From contig JBQTGY010000014.1 in the NCBI GenBank assembly GCA_052390415.1, positions 1 to 26,670 of the forward strand: a DNA stretch of 26,670 nt, given 5' to 3'. The position numbers and the translations under genes are program-made. How positions within the stretch are numbered: the stretch's first letter is position 1; the number at the start of each line of letters is the position of its first letter. Source of the stretch: JANNWF01 sp052390415. Its GTDB lineage: Bacteria; Pseudomonadota; Gammaproteobacteria; Xanthomonadales; Xanthomonadaceae. The notes beneath the pieces were generated by a model. The model saw only the letters and a program-made list of their open reading frames with translations. It was not told the origin of the DNA and did not search any database. Of this stretch, positions 8,985-15,264 are shown piece by piece.

Positions 8985-11562
8985 TGGTGAGGCGCTTGGC
9001 AACCACGCGCTTGGCCAGATCGCGCTTGGCAGCATCACGCTCCGCTTGGGCGCGCGCTACCGACCACACTTTTTCGGCGTACTCGGCCACCGTGCGATCA
9101 GTAGAGAAGCTGCCCATTCCCGCGATGTTGCGCAAGGCGCGTTTCGCCCACCTGGTCGGCATGCGGAACAGCTGATCGACCTCGCCTTGCGTCTGCACAT
9201 AGCTGGCGAAGTCAGCCAGCAACAGGTAGCGATCATGCTTGAGCAGCGAGTCGATCAATCCGCGATAACGATCCGGCTCGCCGCGGTTGAACATGCCGGA
9301 AGCGATGCTGTCCAGCACCCGTCGCAACAGCGGATTCTGCTGCGCGATCAGCGTCGGGTCGTAGCCCAAGGCTCGCAACTCCGTGACTTGCTCGGCGCGC
9401 AGGCCAAACACGAACATGTGCTCGACACCGATAGCTTCCGCCATCTCAATAGTGGCGCCGTCCCAGGTGCCAATCGTGCACGCGCCGTTCATCGCAAACT
9501 TCATGTTGCCGGTGCCGGAGGCCTCGGTCCCGGCAGTCGAAATTTGCTCAGACAAGTCGGCGGCGGGAATGATGATCTCAGCCAGACTGACGCTGTAGTT
9601 CGGCAAAAACACCAGCTTCAGCGCGCGCCCAACGCGCGGATCGGAATTGACCATCCGACCGACATCGTGCGCGAGTTGAATGATCTGCTTGGCGACGTGA
9701 TACGCCGAAGCCGCCTTGCCTGCGATGATCACCGTGCGTGGTGTCCAGCCCAGACCATCGGGGCCGTCTGGATTGGCAAGAATGGAGTGATAACGCGCCA
9801 CCACGTGCAGGATGTTGAGAAGCTGTCGCTTGTACTCGTGGATGCGTTTGATCTGCACGTCGAACAGACTGTCAGTATCGACGACCACGCCAAGTTCGCG
9901 TCGAATCAGCGCCGCAAGTTGCTGCTTGTTGGCGCGCTTGACGGCCAGAAATTCAGCACCCAATTCAGATGATTCAGCCGGACCCGCAAGTGCTCGCAGG
10001 CTGCCCAGATCCGCCCGCCATGCTGGGCCGATGTGTGCATCAATCAAACTGGACAAGGCGGGATTGGCTTGCATCAGCCACCGTCGCGGGGTGACGCCAT
10101 TGGTGACGTTGAGAAAGCGCTCGGAAAACAGGCTCGAGTAGTCGGCAAAGATGGTTTGCACCATCAGCTTCGAATGTAGCGCCGCCACCCCGTTGACCCG
10201 TTGCGAGGCAGCGATGGCGAGCGACGCCATCCGCACCCGGCGATCGCCGCGTTCGTCGATCAAGGACACCCGTGCTGCCAGACCTTCATCACCGGGAAAG
10301 CGTTGCCGCACCTCGTCGAGGAAGCGTTGATTGATGGCGAAGATGATTTCCAGGTGGCGCGGCAACAGGTGCTCGAACATCCGCACCGGCCACGATTCAA
10401 GCGCCTCTGGCATCAGCGTGTGATTGGTGTAGGACACCGCTTGGCGGGTGATCGCCCAGGCTTCGTCCCACGTCAACCCGTGCTCGTCCAGTAGCAACCG
10501 CATCAATTCGGCCGGAGCCAAGGCCGGATGGGTGTCGTTCAAATGAATGGCGTTGCGCAAGCCGAGATCGTGGACGCTGCCAAATTCGCGAACGTGCCGT
10601 GCCAGCAAGTCCTGCAACGAGGCACTGACCAGAAACGCCTCTTGCTTCAGCCGCAACTCGCGCCCGGCATCGGTGCTGTCATCGGGATACAACACCCAAT
10701 TGAGCGCGTCGGCCGACTGTCGATGGCGCGCCGCCTGCGCGAACTCGCCACGACAAAAAGCGGCGAAATCGATGGGCTCGGCGCTCGTTGCGTGCCATTG
10801 CCGCAAGGTGGAAACCCGCTCGCCGCCATGCGCCGGCACGATGAAGTCATGCGCATGGGCGATGACTTGTTCGGTCGGCACCCAACGCCCCGCGCCCACT
10901 GCATCAGCGTGGATGCGACCGCCAAAGCCCACGCGCCAGGAGACGTCCGCTCGCGCCACATCCCAAGGCTCGCCGCGGCGCATCCAGTCGTCCGGCGCTT
11001 CCAACTGCCGACCATCGGCAATCGCTTGCGCGAACATGCCGTATTGATAGCGCAGGCCGTAGCCGAACGAAGGCAAGCCGAGTTGCGCGAACGAATCCAG
11101 AAAACAGGCTGCCAAGCGACCAAGACCGCCATTGCCGAGCGCAGCATCCGGCTCGGATTCGAGCACCTGATCCAACTCAATACTTCGCGCCGCCATCAGC
11201 GCGCGCAGCTCATCAGTCAGTCCCAGCGCGGCCAGCGCATTGCCTAGCGCGCGACCCATCAGGAACTCCATCGACAAGTAGTGCACGCGGCGATGTTTGG
11301 CCTGCACACCGCGCGCGGCGTCGTCGACTTGGGTTTGCGCCCAACGATCCTTCAGCACCTCTCGGCAGGCGCTTGCGGCCGCGCGCAGGCAAGCGTTGGC
11401 ACTCGATGGATCGCTGGCTTGCGCCAATTCGGAATGAAACACCGAGCGAAACGCGTCGATGACGGCGTCACTTGCTGCTGCGGTGGATCGGTTGCATGGC
11501 TGCAACGCAGCCGTTTGAGTGTGGGATTGCAGCACGTGGCAAGCCGTCCTTATCGTAGCCAT
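8977..11562 (-). CDS. glgP: Glycogen/maltodextrin phosphorylase
   Basis: GT35 phosphorylase that releases glucose-1-phosphate from the ends of alpha-1,4 glucan. It is PLP-dependent: the cofactor lysine lies in EASGTGNMKFAMNGA (about residue 688 of 861). The N-terminal half contains YLSMEFLMGRALGNAL and GNGGLGRLAACFLDS, both typical of the family. The start is ATG at 11562; an upstream TTG at 11589 is in frame but has no better signal, and the first 50 residues are poorly conserved, so the exact start is uncertain. It heads the operon glgP-glgB-glgX-malQ and is transcribed away from the SDR gene at 11782. MalP and GlgP cannot be separated by sequence reading alone; the neighbours favour glycogen. 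Confidence 0.96.
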   Translation of the reverse strand: MATIRTACHVLQSHTQTAALQPCNRSTAAASDAVIDAFRSVFHSELAQASDPSSANACLRAAASACREVLKDRWAQTQVDDAARGVQAKHRRVHYLSMEFLMGRALGNALAALGLTDELRALMAARSIELDQVLESEPDAALGNGGLGRLAACFLDSFAQLGLPSFGYGLRYQYGMFAQAIADGRQLEAPDDWMRRGEPWDVARADVSWRVGFGGRIHADAVGAGRWVPTEQVIAHAHDFIVPAHGGERVSTLRQWHATSAEPIDFAAFCRGEFAQAARHRQSADALNWVLYPDDSTDAGRELRLKQEAFLVSASLQDLLARHVREFGSVHDLGLRNAIHLNDTHPALAPAELMRLLLDEHGLTWDEAWAITRQAVSYTNHTLMPEALESWPVRMFEHLLPRHLEIIFAINQRFLDEVRQRFPGDEGLAARVSLIDERGDRRVRMASLAIAASQRVNGVAALHSKLMVQTIFADYSSLFSERFLNVTNGVTPRRWLMQANPALSSLIDAHIGPAWRADLGSLRALAGPAESSELGAEFLAVKRANKQQLAALIRRELGVVVDTDSLFDVQIKRIHEYKRQLLNILHVVARYHSILANPDGPDGLGWTPRTVIIAGKAASAYHVAKQIIQLAHDVGRMVNSDPRVGRALKLVFLPNYSVSLAEIIIPAADLSEQISTAGTEASGTGNMKFAMNGACTIGTWDGATIEMAEAIGVEHMFVFGLRAEQVTELRALGYDPTLIAQQNPLLRRVLDSIASGMFNRGEPDRYRGLIDSLLKHDRYLLLADFASYVQTQGEVDQLFRMPTRWAKRALRNIAGMGSFSTDRTVAEYAEKVWSVARAQAERDAAKRDLAKRVVAKRLTNA

Positions 11563-11606
11563 TGGAGCAATGCAATCCGCGCCCGCCAAAGACAGCCAGC
11601 GAGCTC

Positions 11607-11673
11607 ACGTTTGCAGCCGTTCGACTTTAGCCCCGCCACGTGCCGCGTTGACGGCCTTGCAAACGTATTCATG
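11607..11673. promoter_or_regulatory. Inverted LacI-type operator-like sites
   Basis: The 219-bp gap between the divergent glgP and SDR genes holds ACGTTTGCA at 11607-11615 and its exact inverse TGCAAACGT at 11658-11666. The right copy extends to TTGCAAACGTATTCATG, an imperfect palindrome centred on ACGT, the kind of CG-centred operator bound by LacI-family sugar regulators. Two sites about 50 bases apart would suit looping or a shared control of both genes. No regulator gene is in the window, and no convincing -35/-10 pair was found for either direction. Confidence 0.4.
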
Positions 11674-11781
11674 CCAGCGCTGCCGCATCCATCCTCACTT
11701 GACGGCGCTAACGCGTGGCATGGTCTCCCACAAACCATCGCCCTTCGCTGCTTGAGGTTGGAACACTTGAACACGGCACCC

Positions 11782-12483
11782 ATGCAAACCTGGATCGTCA
11801 CTGGTGCCAGTCGTGGCCTCGGCCGCGCCATCAGCTTGCACCTCGCCGCACGTGGTCATCGCGTGCTCGCCATCGCCCGCGAAGTACAGCGGTTGCAGGC
11901 ACTGACAAACACCCATGAAACTGGTCTTGTTCTTCCTTGCCCACTGGATCTTGCCGATGCGGGTGGCCTCAATGCCGGCATCCAGGCGCTGTTGCAGCAG
12001 CACCCCCACATCGATGGGCTGATCAACAATGCTGGCATCGGCGCCTATCGACCGTTGATTGAACACTCCGCCGTCGAGCTGCGCGACATCATCCAGATCA
12101 ACCTCACCGCCAGCATCCAGCTGTGCCACGCCGTACTTCCCGGCATGTTGCAGCGACGCCGTGGTCACATCGTCAACATCGGCTCCGACCTCGGCCGCCG
12201 CCCGCTGGCCAACATGGCCGCTTATGTCGCCAGCAAACACGGCCTCACGGGTTTCAGTCACTCGCTGTTGCGCGAGGTCAAGGATGCGGGTGTGCGGGTG
12301 AGTCTGATCAACCCGGGCATCATCGATACGGACTTTGGCGGCGGTGCCGAAGGCAGTCGCGACCCCCATGGATCGCTGCATCCGGATGCGCTGGCGGGGT
12401 TGGTGATGCAGGTGATTGAGCAGTCGGGATCGATGGTGGTGGATGAGGTGAGTGTTCATCCGCTAGGCCAGAGCGATTTTTGA
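11782..12483 (+). CDS. Short-chain dehydrogenase/reductase
   Basis: Classical SDR of 233 residues with a Rossmann fold. The nucleotide-binding motif is TGASRGLG (7-14), the structural motif NNAG is at 82-85, and the catalytic serine, tyrosine and lysine are S135, Y148 and K152 (YVASK). NADP is likely because an arginine follows the glycine-rich serine (S10-R11). The start is ATG at 11782; a TTG at 11767 with GAGG nine bases before it is a possible alternative that adds five residues. The open frame continues far upstream to 11281, but that part is the antisense of glgP. The substrate is not recognisable. The gene diverges from the glycogen operon, so a link to sugar metabolism is possible but unproven. 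Confidence 0.88.
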   Translation: MQTWIVTGASRGLGRAISLHLAARGHRVLAIAREVQRLQALTNTHETGLVLPCPLDLADAGGLNAGIQALLQQHPHIDGLINNAGIGAYRPLIEHSAVELRDIIQINLTASIQLCHAVLPGMLQRRRGHIVNIGSDLGRRPLANMAAYVASKHGLTGFSHSLLREVKDAGVRVSLINPGIIDTDFGGGAEGSRDPHGSLHPDALAGLVMQVIEQSGSMVVDEVSVHPLGQSDF

Positions 12484-12503
12484 GGTTGCCGCTCGCGCCC
12501 ATG

Positions 12504-12528
12504 ACCACCAGTCCTCAGGACTGGTAGT
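12504..12528 (-). terminator. Hairpin between converging transcripts
   Basis: Read on the minus strand this is an 11-bp stem (one G-U pair) closed by the three-base loop TGA, and the loop is the stop codon of the YoeB remnant. The inner eight pairs (ACCAGTCC/GGACTGGT) are perfect on both strands. No T-run follows on either strand, so it is terminator-like or message-stabilising and not a classical intrinsic terminator. It sits 21 bases after the SDR stop. Confidence 0.45.
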
Positions 12529-12721
12529 GATGGCGCCCTTGCAAAAAAACAATACGGTCAGATTTGACGAGGTCAACGCAGCGATGTTCTTGCGTCAACC
12601 GTCGCGACCACACGTTGTTACCCAGATACTTCAACGGCTCGGGCTTGCCGATTCCCGAGAATGGGTCGCGCAACACTGCTTCAACCAGATCCAGCAGCCG
12701 CAAGGCGGTGCGCCAGAACTC
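12515..12721 (-). pseudogene. Truncated Txe/YoeB-family toxin remnant
   Basis: The reading frame contains the C-terminal two thirds of a YoeB-like mRNA interferase: LVEAVLRDPFSGIGKPEPLK, then VWSRRLTQEHR and a final FLQGRHHY. The residues matching the YoeB active site (Glu in KPEP, Arg in EHR, terminal His-Tyr) remain. The first 25-30 residues, including the usual YLYW-type region, are missing: a stop codon lies in frame at 12737-12739 and no good ATG exists (the first usable codon is TTG at 12703). Family positions are also altered: EHRLVY has become EHRCVD and RYHY has become RHHY plus two extra residues. No YefM/Phd antitoxin is upstream; that space is the dioxygenase gene. I read it as a decayed fragment, probably inactive. 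Confidence 0.8.
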
Positions 12722-12736
12722 GCGCCGTATCCGCGA

Positions 12737-13387
12737 TCATCGAATGGTTGAGCCACCGCCACACTCCGGATAACCTGGAATATTCAGGCCCAACTGAATG
12801 TCACGGCTCACCTCCCAACCAGCCGCTGAACCGTTCGGGGTGGTAAGGCCGTTGCCGGCACGGGCTTTCTTACGGCTGCGCAAGCTCGGCGTAAGCAACG
12901 GGTCGTCACTGAAGGTGATGTCATCGATGTAATAAGTCGCACAATTCGGCTCGATCACGTGCAGATGGATGTGCGCCGGGATGGATTGATTCGGGTAGCT
13001 CGCTGGGCGGATGGTGGCAAAACGGTAGACGCCATCGGCATCAGTTTGCACCCATGCGCGCAATGCGCCGTGTCGATCTGCGGCTTGCCCTGAAGGATTC
13101 GCGGAACGTGGATACACGCCTGCAGCATTGGTCTGGTAGGCGTAAATGACGACTCCGGCTCGTGGTTTGCCATCGGCACCGAACACCTGACCGCTGACAC
13201 GCATTGGTTGGCCGGGCTCGGCTTCCAAGGCTATCCGAGCTTGCGTTGGCAACCCCTCCGGCAGACCCTGAAACACCGCCTCGCAACCTTCGCAAGGCAA
13301 GCCGACGATGGGCTCCTGCGCTTGCAGGTTGAAGCTCGCGAAGAGCGACATGGCGAGCAGGCTGGCTATCGCGATGCACTTGTTCAT
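12737..13387 (-). CDS. Exported intradiol ring-cleavage dioxygenase-like protein
   Basis: This 216-residue protein belongs to the intradiol dioxygenase family (protocatechuate 3,4-dioxygenase-like). These are non-haem Fe(III) enzymes that open catechol rings between the two hydroxyls. The four iron ligands can be assigned: Y92 (GVYPR), Y131 (RPASYPN), H139 and H141 (PAHIHLH). An N-terminal signal peptide (MNKCIAIASLLAMSLFASFNLQA) points to export, unlike the cytoplasmic PcaGH pair, and the CEGCEAVF segment after it is seen in exported members of the family. The ATG at 13387 starts at the signal peptide; the frame extends further upstream only into the ankyrin gene. The gap to the ankyrin gene is 13 bases, so they form an operon. 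No other aromatic-degradation gene is near, and the substrate is unknown. Confidence 0.85.
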   Translation of the reverse strand: MNKCIAIASLLAMSLFASFNLQAQEPIVGLPCEGCEAVFQGLPEGLPTQARIALEAEPGQPMRVSGQVFGADGKPRAGVVIYAYQTNAAGVYPRSANPSGQAADRHGALRAWVQTDADGVYRFATIRPASYPNQSIPAHIHLHVIEPNCATYYIDDITFSDDPLLTPSLRSRKKARAGNGLTTPNGSAAGWEVSRDIQLGLNIPGYPECGGGSTIR

Positions 13388-13400
13388 TGTCACTACCGAT

Positions 13401-14093
13401 TCAGTCATGAACGATTGGTCCGCCGACCAGATTGGCCCGCATCCCGACGTACTGCGGATGCACATGATGCTCGCCGAAACACAGCAAGCGCAGTATGTCG
13501 GTGGGACGGCGGTGCCAACTTGCCCAGGTCAATGCTGAGTCGCCGTTGGCATCCACACACTGCGGCGACGCGCCGGCATCCAGCAGTCGTTGAATGGTGG
13601 TCAAACTGGCGAAAGCGGCGGCGCGGTGCAGGGCCGTCTCGCCGCGCGTCCGGCAGTCGCGCATGAAGGCACCAGTGGGTTGGCCGATGAGGGTCACTGC
13701 GGCGACATCCGCGCCTGCCGCCAACAGCCCACGTACCACGGGGTCATGACGCACCCAGTCATCCGAGCACAGCGCCGCGTGCAAGGCAGTTTCGCCGGTC
13801 TCGGCCAATGGTCTATTGACTTCGGCGCCTTGCGCCAACAGGTACTGGCAAAGCTGCCAATGGCCATGAAAAGCCGCGTCGTGCAGGCCAAAATTCGCGC
13901 CCAAACTGGTCAGGCTGGCGCCAGCAGACAGCAAGGTTCGCAACGCCGTGGTGTCGCCGTAGTAGGCGCACCAGGCCAACAGTGAAACGCCGTCGCCATC
14001 GGTGGCGTGGGCATCGCCTCCGTCAGCCAGAAAGTCCAGCACCTGGTCGGTGCGGCCAGCGGCAATGTGGGCAATGGGTGCGACGACGGTCAT
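13401..14093 (-). CDS. Ankyrin-repeat protein
   Basis: 230 residues made of ankyrin repeats from start to end, for example GVSLLAWCAYYGDTTALRTL, FGLHDAAFHGHWQLCQYLL, GETALHAAL and GETALHRAAAFASLTTIQRL. Such repeats mediate protein-protein binding. The start ATG at 14093 is chosen because GAGGT lies eight bases before it; a GTG at 14108 would add five residues. No signal peptide or membrane segment is evident, so it is probably cytoplasmic. It ends 13 bases before the exported dioxygenase, suggesting co-translation, although the two products should be in different compartments. Its partner is unknown. Confidence 0.88.
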   Translation of the reverse strand: MTVVAPIAHIAAGRTDQVLDFLADGGDAHATDGDGVSLLAWCAYYGDTTALRTLLSAGASLTSLGANFGLHDAAFHGHWQLCQYLLAQGAEVNRPLAETGETALHAALCSDDWVRHDPVVRGLLAAGADVAAVTLIGQPTGAFMRDCRTRGETALHRAAAFASLTTIQRLLDAGASPQCVDANGDSALTWASWHRRPTDILRLLCFGEHHVHPQYVGMRANLVGGPIVHD

Positions 14094-14171
14094 TGGCGAA
14101 TACCTCACGAAACAACGTTGACGACTGAAGCCTGTTCACCCTGTGCTGTCGCGGACACCGTTGCGCTCGAA

Positions 14172-14549
14172 TCAGTGCCAGGTCGCCGATATCACCAGAC
14201 CGGCAATCAACAGAAACACGATCCAGGACAGATGTTTGCCGCGTGAGGCCAGCAAGGCCACCAGCCCGTGAATCAGAAACGTCAGACCCACGATCAAGCC
14301 TACATCCGATGCAGACAACGGCGGACGAGCCAGCGCCACCAGCACGGCGGCAAGTCCCAACCATGCGACCGAGGTCAAGTGCCAGGCGAAGCGCAGGGTA
14401 CCCGTGGTGAATTCTGAACTGCCGAACAGCTTTGGCAGATCCGACCTTCGAAACAGTCGGATCAAGATGTAGCGCTCGCCCAGATACGAATGCGCGATGC
14501 TGACGGCAAGGATCAGAAACGCCGCGAGATAAAGCAGTACGGCGCTCAT
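14172..14549 (-). CDS. Small four-helix membrane protein, unknown function
   Basis: 125 residues from the ATG at 14549, with four hydrophobic segments: about 3-20, 54-72, 80-100 and 107-123. The stretch HSYLGERYILIRLFRR between helices one and two, and the FAWHLTSVAWLGLAA helix, look like conserved family motifs, but I do not recognise a named family. A start 11 codons upstream (14582) is open but would put charged residues before the first helix. It lies between the phosphatase-like gene and the ankyrin gene on the same strand and could be part of their transcript. Confidence 0.75.
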   Translation of the reverse strand: MSAVLLYLAAFLILAVSIAHSYLGERYILIRLFRRSDLPKLFGSSEFTTGTLRFAWHLTSVAWLGLAAVLVALARPPLSASDVGLIVGLTFLIHGLVALLASRGKHLSWIVFLLIAGLVISATWH

Positions 14550-14589
14550 CGGCGTATGGGATTTCCGGGCTTGGGATAGCACCTTGGCA

Positions 14590-14925
14590 TCAACGCAACT
14601 CCGGCAGGTGCCTGCCTACTTTGGCTTCAAGCAGACTGATCAGCTTTGCATCCATGTATGCAAAGTCGTCGGGGATGTCCAGGCAGATCACCCGCTTGTT
14701 GGCCAGACTGCGCGCGAACTTTTCCGCCAATTTGCGCCGATGCACCTTCTCCATCACGAACACCACATCGGCCCACTCCAGCAACTCGGGATCCACTGGA
14801 GTATCTGCGCCAACATTGAGTCCCGCTGACAAGGTCGCCACGCCCGGTCGATCTGCAAATACCTGCTCCGCCGTCGGACTGCGCAAACGATTCTGGCTGC
14901 AAATGAAGAGCAGGTTTTGGGTCAT
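14590..14925 (-). CDS. Small protein-tyrosine-phosphatase-like protein
   Basis: This 111-residue protein has the P-loop of the low-molecular-weight phosphatase fold near its N-terminus: C9-SQNRL-R15-S16, the C-x5-R-S signature that forms a phosphocysteine intermediate. It is shorter than typical LMW-PTPs (about 150) and carries the features I associate with the predicted tyrosine phosphatases of the COG4551 type: ADVVFVMEKVHRRKL and CLDIPDDFAYMD near the C-terminus. The latter aspartates may supply the general acid. Substrate unknown; cytoplasmic. The ATG at 14925 overlaps the end of an unsupported 53-codon frame in ATGA. Confidence 0.85.
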   Translation of the reverse strand: MTQNLLFICSQNRLRSPTAEQVFADRPGVATLSAGLNVGADTPVDPELLEWADVVFVMEKVHRRKLAEKFARSLANKRVICLDIPDDFAYMDAKLISLLEAKVGRHLPELR

Positions 14926-15264
14926 GCGGTCATGCTACGGCAAGGCACGTGGCGCATGAATTCGGTTCCGGCCTTCGCCGCAATGCCCAGCGCCCGTGAG
15001 GTGCCGAGTCGGACAAGCAAGCCGAAGGGCGGCGACACTCCTGGCCCCATGAAACCAGCGTCAAGACGACGCGCAATCTGCATACGTATTCATCCGTCGA
15101 GTTCCATTCTCGACCGCCAATTGCGATTAGTTTGAGGCCCGCGCCGCGGCCGTGCTGGCCGCTGATCATCGCCCTGCTTCGGAGTTCACCGAGATGTTTG
15201 CAATGCTGCTTCAAGGTGTCCATTTCGCGCAAACCGCACCGATACCCGCGCCAGAGGTACTCGG
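14926..15264. other. Gap before pulA, no supported gene
   Basis: Between the divergent phosphatase and pullulanase genes there are 339 bases with no convincing gene. A 53-codon minus-strand frame (15083-14922) begins with ATG and ends ATGA-overlapped with the phosphatase start, but it has no recognisable relative. About 60 bases before the pulA start lies GTTTGCAA (15196-15203), followed by GCAAAC (15229-15234). Together they make an inverted pair similar to the sites between glgP and the SDR gene. No clear -35/-10 pair was found. Confidence 0.5.

Noticed and set aside
8985..9038. GTG start for glgB 18 codons upstream
   Set aside because: It lies within glgP. The ATG at 8984 gives exactly the usual 728-residue length and the family-like N-terminus.
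11281..11781. Upstream extension of the SDR frame
   Set aside because: This part is antisense to glgP and the intergenic gap; the Rossmann motif starts properly just after the ATG at 11782.
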